Assembly: GCA_027858715.1 (NCBI GenBank)
Contig: JAQICD010000055.1
Location: 1 to 39,766, forward strand
Reading direction: 5' to 3'
DNA: 39,766 bases
Origin: Prolixibacteraceae bacterium
GTDB lineage: Bacteria > Bacteroidota > Bacteroidia > Bacteroidales > Prolixibacteraceae
In this document: positions 27,393 through 35,510 of the stretch, piece by piece
Layout of the letters: each line of letters begins with the position of its first letter
How positions within the stretch are numbered: position 1 is the stretch's first letter
Made by a program: the position numbers and the translations under genes
Notes under the pieces: model-generated
Databases searched by the model: none
What the model was told of the DNA's origin: nothing
The model's input: only the letters and a program-made list of their open reading frames with translations

Positions 27393-27586
27393 ACAATGTT
27401 GACAAAATAGTACTAATGAAATATTGTATATATATGATGAATTTTCAACATTTCTGAAACGATTGCTTCGAAGCATCTATTTGTGTGGTAGTGGTTGTGG
27501 CTTGTTGTAGTTGCAAATAGTGTGTTGTATAATATTAAACCTATTGTGTCTTTCATTTATTCTGTGAAAATATATTACAACATTGT
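27393..27586. promoter_or_regulatory. Inverted-repeat-rich upstream region of the AraC gene
   Basis: This stretch is part of a 313-bp gap (27341-27653). It holds AATGTTGA (27395-27402) and its exact inverse TCAACATT (27445-27452), a second inverse AACATTGT (27579-27586) to ACAATGTT (27393-27400), and a 12-bp palindrome TGCTTCGAAGCA (27464-27475). CAAATCTA at 27385-27392 is a minus-strand TAnnTTTG box. Spacing is compatible with operator sites for the divergent regulator, but no binding is demonstrated. Confidence 0.4.
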
Positions 27587-27589
27587 TTC

Positions 27590-27628
27590 CAAAAAAAAAC
27601 TGCCAGACCTAAATTAAGTCCGACAGTT
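27590..27628 (-). terminator. Terminator of thiol peroxidase gene
   Basis: On the minus strand an 11-bp stem (27618-27628 with 27598-27608, several G-T pairs) is followed by eight T (27590-27597), 25 bp beyond the tpx stop. Confidence 0.8.
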
Positions 27629-27653
27629 AAATGAGTTGTTTTGCTATTACTTG

Positions 27654-28166
27654 TTATCTAATCTTTTTCAAAACTTCAAGTGTTGCATCATAATTGGGTT
27701 CAGTTGTAATTTCTGGTACGAATTCAACCAGCTGAACGATGCCTTTTTTGTCAATAACCACGGTGCCTCGGGCTAATAGCGCCAGTTCTTTAATCAGGTA
27801 ACCGTATTTGTTGCCAAATTCACGCTCTTTATAATCCGAAAGGGTAATGATGTTGTTTAATCCCTCGGCAGCACAATAACGTTTGTGGGCAAATGGGAGG
27901 TCGAGCGATACACTTAATACAACTACATCGCTCATTTCGGATGCAATTTTATTAAACTGGTAATTCTGTTTTTGGCAAACACCTGTATCAATCGATGGAT
28001 AAACAGCAATTACTATTGTTTTTCCTTCGAATGAAGATAATTTTACTGGTTCCAGAGATTGGTTTGTGCCTGTAAAATCAGGTGCTTTGTCGCCAACTTT
28101 TATTTCATTTCCGGTTAGTGTTACCGGATTTTTTGCAAATGTTACTTTTCCATTTCTGTCTGTCAT
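27654..28166 (-). CDS. tpx: Thiol peroxidase (atypical 2-Cys peroxiredoxin)
   Basis: Reduces hydrogen peroxide and alkyl hydroperoxides at the expense of thioredoxin. 170 residues. The peroxidatic Cys64 is in YPSIDTGVCQKQ and the resolving Cys98 in KRYCAAEG; the 34-residue spacing equals that of E. coli Tpx. Other landmarks are GDKAPDF and LLARGTVVID. In the usual PSIDTPVC motif Pro is replaced by Gly here. Starts 24 bp after the redoxin gene on the same strand, so the two probably form one transcript. Confidence 0.96.
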   Translation of the reverse strand: MTDRNGKVTFAKNPVTLTGNEIKVGDKAPDFTGTNQSLEPVKLSSFEGKTIVIAVYPSIDTGVCQKQNYQFNKIASEMSDVVVLSVSLDLPFAHKRYCAAEGLNNIITLSDYKEREFGNKYGYLIKELALLARGTVVIDKKGIVQLVEFVPEITTEPNYDATLEVLKKIR

Positions 28167-28190
28167 ATTGTAATAATTTTTAAAATTTGA

Positions 28191-28796
28191 TTAATCGATT
28201 TTTCGTTTAATACTGCAACCCAGATTTCGGGTTTCCTTAACTGCAATTTCTTCTCCTTTTCCAAGGCTGTTAAGTGCATCTTTTAAATAAAATTTTTCAA
28301 CCTGGGAGGCATCTTTGTAGTTATCGTCTATCGCACCTTTATAAACCAGTTTCAAATCTTTATCGAATAAGAAAACGTGAGGTGTGGTTTGTGCTCCAAA
28401 TTTATTGGCCAGCACACTCTCTTTATCAATTAGATATGGCCAGTTGTATTTGTATTTTTTTGCATGCTCTTTCATCGCCTCTGGCGAATCATCGTTATCT
28501 CGTTTAAGATAATTTGAATTTACAAGGGCAAACCCAACATCATTTGCTGATGCCAGTTCATAAACCGTAGGATAGCGGTCTTCCCATGCAATTACAAACG
28601 GACAGGTGTTGCACGAAAAAATTACCAATAACCCGTTATCTTCGGCTAAATCGTCGATGTAAACATCTTTATTGCTTACGATACATTCCATTTCATCGCT
28701 GTTGGGCATTTGAGCACCTATTTCGAGCACAGGATACTGTGCTTGCGATGTTGCCACAACAAAAGCAAATATTAACAATAGTATCCACTTCTTCAT
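28191..28796 (-). CDS. Exported thioredoxin-fold (redoxin) protein
   Basis: A 201-residue protein with a signal peptide (MKKWILLLIFAFVVATSQAQ). The thioredoxin-like fold has the redox site FSCNTCPFVIAWEDRY (C-x2-C, then Pro-Phe), plus LVNSNYLKRDNDDSPEAM and TTPHVFLFDKDLKLVYKG with the cis-Pro after TT. This pattern belongs to the AhpC/TSA-redoxin group often annotated as thioredoxin family protein, and its place in the periplasm indicates thiol-disulfide exchange or peroxide reduction there. The terminal GCSIKRKID tail is typical of the group. Adjacent to tpx and on the same strand. Confidence 0.88.
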   Translation of the reverse strand: MKKWILLLIFAFVVATSQAQYPVLEIGAQMPNSDEMECIVSNKDVYIDDLAEDNGLLVIFSCNTCPFVIAWEDRYPTVYELASANDVGFALVNSNYLKRDNDDSPEAMKEHAKKYKYNWPYLIDKESVLANKFGAQTTPHVFLFDKDLKLVYKGAIDDNYKDASQVEKFYLKDALNSLGKGEEIAVKETRNLGCSIKRKID

Positions 28797-28851
28797 TTTT
28801 ATTTCATTTTTTAAGTTACTCCTAAGTAACCCAAAAAGTGATGATTTGTTT

Positions 28852-28899
28852 AAATAAAAAGAGCAAAGCGCACCATTTTTTTTATGGATTGCTTTGCTC
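28852..28899 (-). terminator. Terminator of the TM2 protein gene
   Basis: Minus strand: GAGCAAAGC (28891-28899) pairs with GCTTTGCTC (28861-28869); inside, ATGG and CCAT extend the stem around an A8 loop; T-rich tract follows at 28852-28860. It lies 27 bp past the TM2 gene stop. Confidence 0.8.
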
Positions 28900-28925
28900 G
28901 CAGGTTCAAAATATATGGGTTTTAT

Positions 28926-29252
28926 TTATTCAAGATAAGGTTTTACATATTGGCCATTTTTATCTCTGATTTGCCCTAATACAATTAATATCAGGTCGAT
29001 TATTACCCAGATGCCTAAGCCTCCCAGTGTGATCAGCATTAAAATACCTGTACCAACTCTTCCGAGATAAAAACGATGAATGCCCCAAACCCCTGTAAAA
29101 ATGCATAGTAACAGTGTTGCAAGCCAATGCTGGTTCAAAGTTCTGTTTCGGATGGCGTCAGGTTGAGATACGCCACATTGTGGGCATACTACTGCTCTTG
29201 ATTCAATTGTTGCTCCACAATTGAAGCAATATTTTTCGTTATCGTTCCTCAT
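28926..29252 (-). CDS. Zinc-ribbon plus TM2-domain membrane protein
   Basis: A 108-residue protein. Residues 9-26 are a zinc ribbon (YCFNCGATIESRAVVCPQCG, two CxxC). After a short linker the TM2 domain has two membrane helices (about 43-60, LATLLLCIFTGVWGIHRFYL, and 66-92) joined by the family's Gly-Arg turn (LGRVGTGILMLITLGGLG). Function unknown; TM2 proteins occur in many bacteria, often with zinc fingers. It stands alone with its own terminator. Confidence 0.88.
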   Translation of the reverse strand: MRNDNEKYCFNCGATIESRAVVCPQCGVSQPDAIRNRTLNQHWLATLLLCIFTGVWGIHRFYLGRVGTGILMLITLGGLGIWVIIDLILIVLGQIRDKNGQYVKPYLE

Positions 29253-29372
29253 TGTACTTTATGTTTTAGGTTTGATGATCCAAAGTTGCAAATGTTTTCA
29301 AAAATTTACATCAGGTTTAAGATAAATGGTTTATTTTAATCGGTAAAACGCCTGTTCTTACTGCTCTAAGAA

Positions 29373-31202
29373 TTAGAAATCAACTGATAATCCAATTTTT
29401 GTAGTTAGTAAGTTATGATCTTCGGGCGCTGAAACGCCACTATCGTTGCTTTTCCACCACGTTTTTGAATATCCTACAGAGCCGAATATGCGGTAATAGC
29501 CCAGTCCGTCGCCTTTGCGCAATCTTATTTCGGCTTTTGCTTCAGTAAACAATGTGAAATCGTAAATTCCGTCGTTGGTGAAATCAAGAAGGGGATAGTC
29601 GTAAACATTTCTCGATTGGTAGCGGTATATGTCACCATAAATCAGGGCTGAATCTAAAGCCAGATCGTTTGTTCCGTGTACGATGAAACGGTTATCTAGT
29701 TCAATTTTGATGTCGGGTATAGCCATATTGATTATTTTGAATTTAAATTCGCCGGAATTCGGTGGCAAATAAAAACCCAGGTTGGCTCCGTCGTGTGTGT
29801 AGGTCATGTCAACCGGGCGTTCAGAGCCAAACGTATTGAAATCCGATTCGGGGTAATGTGTATAAACAAAGGGTGTGACCCGTGTGTAGCTTAGTTGAGT
29901 GCTGGTGGCAGGAATTAGCGCCGAAAACAGCGAGCTGTTCCATCCCCATTGCCATGCATAGCGGTTTCGCGGCATTTTTAGAAGGTTTTCGCGCTGTGTG
30001 AAGCTAAACTCATCAACAAAAATATTAAACCATGTTTTTCCTATTTCAGGAAGCAGTAAGGCCATGCTAAGGCTCATCGATAGGTTATCGTGGTCGCCTA
30101 CATCAATTTGAACAAAGTGTGGAAACACAAAGGGCATTACATATCCCAGTTCGAACCGTTTCGACCAGATGTTGCCACCGGTAAACGAGAACTGTAAAAA
30201 GTTGAAAGGGGTAAGTTCTATCATGTGTATCGTTAGCATCTTCTGCACATTGCCCAAATCGTAACCATATATGTTCTGCTTGTAGCCTGCACGTTGGTTT
30301 GCATAGTGAAACAATGATCCCACAAGCATCGAATAACTAATCCAATTGTTGGGTTGTATCACAAGGTCAAGTCCATGAAACCTTCGTGCGTGAGCCGAAA
30401 GCGTAAGATTGTCGTCGGCATAACCCCATGAACGTCGGTTGTTGTGCAGGCTTATTCTTATGGCATTATCGAACCATGAGCCACTTAATTCGGTGTGGTA
30501 TATCATACCTGCTGTCAATTCATTTTGCAAAGGTCCACCTTCGCCCGATGTTGCAGTAACTTTAACGTGAGCCCACATAGTTTCGTAATCTAACTGGTAA
30601 GGATGAAAGGCGTATCCAATATTCGAATAGGGAAAATTAACTTTCCCGTCTTTAACATAGCTCTCGAAAAATAAATCGGGAGCCAAACGATCGACCGATG
30701 CACCAATGCCTGCAAAATAACTCAAACTTGTACCTATGTCGCCTGCAAAAAATGGTTCGGCAATCGATGATGTTGAGAAAGTGCCATTAGTTCCTGTGCC
30801 GGCCTGTATTTCCAACTGTGAGCCAAATCCAAGAACCGTGTACATTTTTTCTGAATGATGTTGTTTTATCATGAACCCGTTTACGGGTCGGGAAAAATCG
30901 TGCAGGTAGCGGTTAATCGTTTCTTTTTCCTTTTCCGTAAGATTCGCTTTCAGCAGTAATTCTTCTAAGTAGTTAATAACTATTCCTTTGCTATATGGTC
31001 TTGCTATGGGTAAAAAGCCGATTGTACCGCTTGTTTCGTAATGGTCGAGTAAGTCGTAAACCGAATTGTCGATTGGGATTGTTTTATTCAGCAAACGGGT
31101 GGTATTATTTGGATTGTGTCTGGTTGTGTTTTGCGAGACAGTATTTATAGATTGCAGCATAAAAACAAGAATAAATGTGCAGGTGGAGATCTTTATTTTC
31201 AT
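29373..31202 (-). CDS. Outer-membrane beta-barrel, possible Wzi-like capsule protein
   Basis: A 609-residue exported protein (signal peptide ending near NTVSQN). After ~100 N-terminal residues with the pattern DLLDHYETSGTIGFLPIARP, most of the protein is a run of amphipathic beta strands ending in IGLSVDF, with a terminal aromatic, as in outer-membrane barrels. N-terminal and mid features (IRISLHNNRRSWGYADD, GLDLVIQPNNWISYSMLVG, RYAWQWGWNSSL) resemble Bacteroidota proteins annotated capsule assembly Wzi family. Wzi attaches capsule at the surface, but no capsule genes flank this one. The assignment is moderate; a generic porin-like barrel is the alternative. Confidence 0.6.
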   Translation of the reverse strand: MKIKISTCTFILVFMLQSINTVSQNTTRHNPNNTTRLLNKTIPIDNSVYDLLDHYETSGTIGFLPIARPYSKGIVINYLEELLLKANLTEKEKETINRYLHDFSRPVNGFMIKQHHSEKMYTVLGFGSQLEIQAGTGTNGTFSTSSIAEPFFAGDIGTSLSYFAGIGASVDRLAPDLFFESYVKDGKVNFPYSNIGYAFHPYQLDYETMWAHVKVTATSGEGGPLQNELTAGMIYHTELSGSWFDNAIRISLHNNRRSWGYADDNLTLSAHARRFHGLDLVIQPNNWISYSMLVGSLFHYANQRAGYKQNIYGYDLGNVQKMLTIHMIELTPFNFLQFSFTGGNIWSKRFELGYVMPFVFPHFVQIDVGDHDNLSMSLSMALLLPEIGKTWFNIFVDEFSFTQRENLLKMPRNRYAWQWGWNSSLFSALIPATSTQLSYTRVTPFVYTHYPESDFNTFGSERPVDMTYTHDGANLGFYLPPNSGEFKFKIINMAIPDIKIELDNRFIVHGTNDLALDSALIYGDIYRYQSRNVYDYPLLDFTNDGIYDFTLFTEAKAEIRLRKGDGLGYYRIFGSVGYSKTWWKSNDSGVSAPEDHNLLTTKIGLSVDF

Positions 31203-31232
31203 TCGTTTATGTTTTTATTTGTCTTAGGCAAT

Positions 31233-31248
31233 CCCGATGTACATCGGG
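31233..31248. repeat. 16-bp perfect palindrome upstream of the Wzi-like gene
   Basis: CCCGATGTACATCGGG, flanked by T and A to give 18 bp. It lies 30 bp upstream of the Wzi-like start. It has the look of a dispersed small repeat or of a dimeric regulator site; no second copy exists in this window. Confidence 0.5.
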
Positions 31249-31397
31249 AGAACTCGCATATAATCATCCGTGGTTGTGGTTCGCGTCCGATTAATGCTCG
31301 TTTCATGTGTTTTAGGTTTTTCTCAAATTGTATTACAAAGGTATTAAATAGTTTTGAAAATGAAGAGAGCAGGCCTACCAGCTAATATTCCCAAGTA

Positions 31398-32506
31398 TTG
31401 AAGTTTTTTCACAGTGATATGATGAATATTTCACCCCTTGATGCTGAAAAGCTTGATGTTGACGATATTGAAGGGAAGTGGAAAAATTCTCTTATCGAAG
31501 TGGTTGATAATCCGTTCGTTGGGGTCGAAAAAGCCTTGGTAATAACCGGTAGCGATAAACGTGGAACTTTTTACGGACTTATGGATGTATCGCGCCGTAT
31601 GGGTGTATCGCCATGGCATTGGTGGGCTGATGTTGCGTCTAAAAGGGAATTATAAATATGGGAATGCGTGGCGATGGCGACGAAGCAATGAGCGATGAAA
31701 CAAATATTGAATTATTGGAAAAAATCGTTTTCGACCAGCGTGAAATAATTACAGATGTTACAGGAAAAGATATTACTGAAGTACCCCAGATGTGGGCTTT
31801 GTACAAATTGAAGCCAATGGAGTATCCGATATCATTTTGGCTCGACTATGCATGGAAACCCGAGCGTATAGGTGCTGACGATTTGCCAGCTTATACCAGG
31901 TTGTGGGCGAAGGAACAATTTGTTACTGTTTATGCTAATATCTTTAATCCAAGGGCAGCAGTACGTAATAAGGTTAAAGGATTTGTCGAAGCTGATGGCT
32001 ATATTTCGATAGAAGCTGCAAATTACACCCAAAAAAATGATTGTGACACGGCATGCTGGGAAGAGATTCCCGGGCTTGGACGAACCATTTCGGCTATGCA
32101 TCCTGTACCTGTAAATTCAGTGCCGGTTGTTCCGGGAGTAGATAGCCCGGTAATTGAATACGATTTGTTTTTATTTTCGTCGGGTGTTATAGACGCACGT
32201 TTTCATTTGTCGCCTACTCAGAATATTTATAACGACGAAGGACTTGAGTTTGCCGTATCGATTGATGATAATGAACCGCAAATCATTAATATTCACAATA
32301 ATTATTCGTTTCGTGACTGGGAAAAATCTGTTCTGGATAATACCATTTATGCCAGTACAAAGTTAAATATTGACAAGCCTGGTAATCATACGCTTAAAAT
32401 ATGGATGGTTGACCCAGGGATAGTGTTACAAAAAATTGTATTATACACTACAGAACCACATCACACTTATCTTGGATCTCCTGAAAGTATTTATATCAAA
32501 AATTAG
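31398..32506 (+). pseudogene. Decayed GH115 (alpha-glucuronidase) gene
   Basis: Two consecutive frames carry pieces of a GH115 protein, a family of about 800-1000 residues acting on glucuronoxylan. The first piece (31398-31655) has LVITGSDKRGTFYGLMDVSR and GVSPWHWWADV, the N-terminal core, but no signal peptide and no ATG at its beginning (in-frame stop at 31383). It stops at TAA, and two bases later, in another frame, MGMRGDGDEAMSDETNIELL resumes about 100 residues further along the family. Later the text jumps from EVPQMWALYK straight to LKPMEYPISFWLDYAWKPER, and from WAKEQF to the C-terminal domain (FVEADGYISIEAANYT). So at least three internal deletions and an N-terminal loss are visible; much of the catalytic (beta/alpha) barrel is absent. 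It cannot be functional. Its stop overlaps that of the convergent exonuclease gene. Confidence 0.85.
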
Positions 32507-33021
32507 AATAGAGTAGGCTCTGTAGTTTTTTGTTGTTCCAGAATGCGTTTCAATAATTCAACTGTAGCCTGGGCATCACCTGCTGCCCTGTGTCTGCCAT
32601 TTATTGCAATGTTAAGTTTATCGCAAATTTTGCCCAGTGAATAAGACGAATGTCCGGGTAGATATTTTCGCGAGAGCTTAACCGTGCAAAGCTTTTTACG
32701 TGTATAGTTATATCCCAATTCTTTAAATTCTTTTTGGATGAAACTATAATCGAAGGAAACATTGTGGGCAACGAACACTCTGTTTTCGGTAATTTCAACA
32801 ATTTTTTTTGCAATTTCGTAAAATTTTGGAGCATTGGCGACCATTTGGTTTGAAATGCCGGTTAGCTCTGTTATGTATTGTGGAATATGGCTTTCGGGGT
32901 TTATTAGCGTAGTAAACGATTCGATGATTTCATATCCGTCGAAAATGAATACTGCAATTTCGGTTATTTTGCCTGTTTGCCTGTTTCCACCGTTTGTTTC
33001 AATGTCGATAACTGCGTACAT
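32503..33021 (-). CDS. DEDDh 3'-5' exonuclease (DnaQ-like)
   Basis: A 172-residue stand-alone exonuclease of the DNA polymerase III epsilon type. Motifs: ExoI VIDIETNGG (Asp-x-Glu), ExoII VAHNVSFDYSF and ExoIIIe with HRAAGDAQATVELL (His and Asp). The family in Bacteroidota often carries a GIY-YIG domain, absent here. It hydrolyses DNA or RNA from 3' ends in repair or RNA turnover; whether it is the replicative epsilon subunit is not settled. Minus-strand CAAAAATA (33027-33034) reads TATTTTTG, a possible -7 element, only six bases before the ATG, which would imply a very short leader. Confidence 0.9.
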   Translation of the reverse strand: MYAVIDIETNGGNRQTGKITEIAVFIFDGYEIIESFTTLINPESHIPQYITELTGISNQMVANAPKFYEIAKKIVEITENRVFVAHNVSFDYSFIQKEFKELGYNYTRKKLCTVKLSRKYLPGHSSYSLGKICDKLNIAINGRHRAAGDAQATVELLKRILEQQKTTEPTLF

Positions 33022-33089
33022 GAAATCAAAAATAATGATTATTTTTTCAATCCGTTAATATTTAATTGAATGGATTAACACTAAAATAT

Positions 33090-33097
33090 TATATTTG
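33090..33097 (+). promoter_or_regulatory. Promoter -7 element of the OmpA/TSP3 gene
   Basis: TATATTTG matches TAnnTTTG and ends 27 bp before ATG 33125, so transcription would begin around 33103. It overlaps the TTG at 33095, which rules that codon out as a start. Confidence 0.55.
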
Positions 33098-33124
33098 TTT
33101 GCGTGGTTTCCACAACTCATAAAC

Positions 33125-34591
33125 ATGTTTCAAAAAGCAGTATATACATATTTAATTCTTTTGATGATGTTTAGCATATCGTTAAAATCTGTTGCACAGG
33201 ATAGTGATTATCCCTGGGCATTAAAAATGTCGTATGGTTTTTTGCAATATCGTGGTGAGCTTAACAACGATTTTTTCGATGCCGGTAACAGAACACATGG
33301 GGGGACTTTTGCTGTTTCACGTTATCTGAACCCTTCGCTCGATTTGTATATGGGGCTTAATTACTACAATTTGCAGTTTTCAAGTATAATTAATGATAAA
33401 AATTATGCTGCTACCGGTCATTTGATTTCGCCTGAATTAATGTTTGGTTATAAGTTTTACAACGGATATGTTCTTCCTGAAAAGTCTAAAGTTAAACCTT
33501 ATCTGGGCGTGGGCTTATCTTATCTTGCAGGAGTTTCTAAAGGCGAATCGGCCGATTTAAATGGCGACACATTTAGCCATACAATTGATGAAGTTTCATT
33601 CAATGTAACTCCGGGGGTTAAGTTTGACGTTTCAAAACGAGCTTCACTGTTTATGGAAATCAATATGTTGATGGCTACTACCGATGAACTTGACGGTGCA
33701 AGCAGCAACCGTGAAAACGATAAATATGCGGGTGCTCGTTTAGGCCTGGTTTATAAATTGGGTGGGCCAAAGGATCAGGATAACGATGGCGTGCCCGATG
33801 ATATAGATGAATGCCCGGATACGCCACCCGGTGTTGAAGTTGATGAAAAGGGTTGCCCGTTAGATCGCGATAAGGATGGTATTCCCGATTATCTCGACGA
33901 TTGTCCCGACGACCCGGGATTACCTGAATATAATGGTTGTCCGGATACCGACGGAGATGGAATTATAGATAAATACGACGATTGCCCTGAACTTCCGGGA
34001 CTTCCTGAATATAATGGTTGTCCGGATACCGATGGAGATGGGGTAATTGATCCAAATGATTTGTGCCCTGATACTGCACCTGGTATTGTGGTTGATGAAT
34101 ATGGATGTCCAATTGACTCTGATGGCGATGGCTTAACCGATGATGTTGACCAATGCCCTGATGAATACGGACCGATGGAATATCTCGGATGTCCAGAACC
34201 ACCTGACGTTGGTTGGCCCGATATGCAAAATGAAACGTCACCTGAAGTGTATTTTGAAACCGATAAGTACGAACTGGATGCAGAAGCAGAAGTTGAACTG
34301 GATAAAATGGTTAAATATTTGTTTGAAAATCCAATGATGAAAATTCGTTTATACGGTTTTGCCGATCCGCGTGGTACTACAGATTATAACGATATACTGT
34401 CGGCTCGAAGAGTTGAAGCAGTGAAGAAGTATTTGATGCGAAAAGGTGTACCTGAAAACCGTATAATGGTAAAGGCTTTGGGCGAGATACAGGAAGTTCA
34501 AACCGGAGAAGGAACTGAAAACATGACCATAGATGAGAAATTCAAAAAAGCCCGCAAAGTTCAGTTCGAAACATTCTTCTTTATGCCATAG
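33125..34591 (+). CDS. OmpA-family outer-membrane protein with thrombospondin type 3 repeats
   Basis: A 488-residue envelope protein. ATG 33125 gives a signal peptide (MFQKAVYTYLILLMM, ending SVAQ). An N-terminal beta-barrel (about 30-215) is followed by five calcium-binding TSP3 repeats (about 220-355: DQDNDGVPDDIDECPD, DRDKDGIPDYLDDCPDD, DTDGDGIIDKYDDCPE, DTDGDGVIDPNDLCPD, DSDGDGLTDDVDQCPD). The last ~120 residues are a peptidoglycan-binding OmpA domain (VYFETDKYELD, GFADPRGTTDYNDILSARR). It ties the outer membrane to the cell wall. Two repeats are almost identical in DNA (81-bp unit), showing recent duplication. A terminator follows. The family is abundant in Bacteroidota. Confidence 0.95.
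   Translation: MFQKAVYTYLILLMMFSISLKSVAQDSDYPWALKMSYGFLQYRGELNNDFFDAGNRTHGGTFAVSRYLNPSLDLYMGLNYYNLQFSSIINDKNYAATGHLISPELMFGYKFYNGYVLPEKSKVKPYLGVGLSYLAGVSKGESADLNGDTFSHTIDEVSFNVTPGVKFDVSKRASLFMEINMLMATTDELDGASSNRENDKYAGARLGLVYKLGGPKDQDNDGVPDDIDECPDTPPGVEVDEKGCPLDRDKDGIPDYLDDCPDDPGLPEYNGCPDTDGDGIIDKYDDCPELPGLPEYNGCPDTDGDGVIDPNDLCPDTAPGIVVDEYGCPIDSDGDGLTDDVDQCPDEYGPMEYLGCPEPPDVGWPDMQNETSPEVYFETDKYELDAEAEVELDKMVKYLFENPMMKIRLYGFADPRGTTDYNDILSARRVEAVKKYLMRKGVPENRIMVKALGEIQEVQTGEGTENMTIDEKFKKARKVQFETFFFMP
33923..34084 (+). repeat. 81-bp tandem repeats inside the OmpA/TSP3 gene
   Basis: The segment starting CCTGAATATAATGGTTGT at 33923 recurs at 34004, 81 bp (27 codons) later, with nearly the same following GTCCGGATACCGA and GGAGATGG. 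It encodes one TSP3 repeat. It can expand or contract by slippage. Confidence 0.85.
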
Positions 34592-34616
34592 AGGAATTGC
34601 TGAATATTAAACATAA

Positions 34617-34644
34617 AAAACCGCGGGAACCACCCCGCGGTTTT
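34617..34644 (+). terminator. Terminator of the OmpA/TSP3 gene
   Basis: A GC-rich perfect stem CCGCGGG (34621-34627) with CCCGCGG (34634-34640), extended by A-T pairs on both flanks, six-base loop, T4 after it. Located 26 bp past the stop. Confidence 0.9.
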
Positions 34645-34685
34645 AACCTTAACCAAACTAACAAAACCAAACCTTTTGAACTCTG

Positions 34686-34757
34686 TGTAGTTAAACTACA
34701 TTTTGTTCATGTTACTGAAATGTAACACCTTTTAAACAAGTTGTTTTTTTAAAAGGT
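34686..34757. other. Three consecutive hairpins in an intergenic region
   Basis: Within the 241-bp gap after the OmpA terminator lie TGTAGTTAAACTACA (34686-34700), TGTTAC with GTAACA (34710-34715 / 34722-34727) and ACCTTTTAAA with TTTAAAAGGT (34727-34736 / 34748-34757), almost end to end. They could be part of a small RNA, a regulator region for the remnant gene downstream, or an additional terminator series. The rest of the gap is AT-rich and shows nothing else. Confidence 0.4.
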
Positions 34758-34832
34758 TCAAAATAAGCTAATTTTTTTTTTGAATATGATGCCAGCCTTG
34801 GTGTTGAAGTTGAAAAATATTTTTATGAATCC

Positions 34833-35423
34833 TTAAATTATCCTGGTAACTTGAAGTTCTTTATTGTTTTTCGAAACTTTTACTCTTTTCTTTTTCAACC
34901 AATTCGATTGTGTGGTGCAACAATTGTTGGCAAGTTGTTTGATTTCTGTTGTGTTTAATGCTTTGTCGTAAATCCTGAAATCGGCAATCAGGCCTTTGAA
35001 ATAGTTGTCGTCTTTGTAAGGTGAACGTCCCAAATAGTTGAATTTGGTAGCACTCAGATCGGACGGAATCAAATCTATCTCGTTGGATTCCTGTTCATCA
35101 CCATCGATATATATTTTACCGGTATCACCGGTTTGGGTGTAATCAACATGTTTCCATTCGCCTTTAGGTAACGTTTGTCCAATGCAAACACCCGATTCGT
35201 TGTTGTAATCGGTTTTTGTTATAGAGTACCCCTGGTTGCGTGCACTAAAAAACATGCATCCGTTTTTATGACTGATAATATCATTTGAGTTCGAGAATGA
35301 CCAGATAAAATTACCATTGCCATTAATATTAGCTCCTCTGTCTGCCAAAACATAGACTGACACTGAGAAGTCGTTGAGCGAATTGATAATTTCACCAGTT
35401 TTTACACAAAGCAGGGCTGTAAA
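34833..35423 (-). pseudogene. C-terminal remnant of a LamG/concanavalin-like domain protein
   Basis: The minus-strand frame runs from an in-frame stop (35424-35426) to the TAA at 34833. It reads FTALLCVKTGEIINSLNDF, then SVSVYVLADRG, WSFSNSND, GEWKHVDYTQTGDTGKIYID and KGLIADFRIYDKALNTTEIK: a LamG-type carbohydrate-binding jelly roll from its first strand to the usual end, then a basic tail (KKKRVKVSKNNKELQV). No ATG and no signal peptide exist; the earliest alternative is a GTG at 35363, which would cut off the first strand. The upstream part of the gene has been replaced by the repeat island. This indicates the 3' end of a larger lost protein, possibly a glycoside hydrolase with a LamG module. 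Confidence 0.7.
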
Positions 35424-35458
35424 TTATTTGACAAAGGGTGATGTAATTTGCGATGTAC

Positions 35459-35508
35459 AATAGTCATTAGTCATTAGTCATTAGTCAATAGTCATTAGTC
35501 ATTGGTCA
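35459..35508 (+). repeat. Heptamer tandem array (AGTCATT-type), first
   Basis: About seven head-to-tail copies of the 7-mer TAGTCAT with variants CAATAGT and TTGGTCA. A simple-sequence array that precedes the long repeat at 35511. Confidence 0.9.
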
Positions 35509-35510
35509 GT

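Noticed and set aside
31398-32506. Programmed frameshift joining the two GH115 pieces
   Set aside because: About 100 family residues are missing at the joint and there is no slippery site, so frameshifting would not restore an enzyme.
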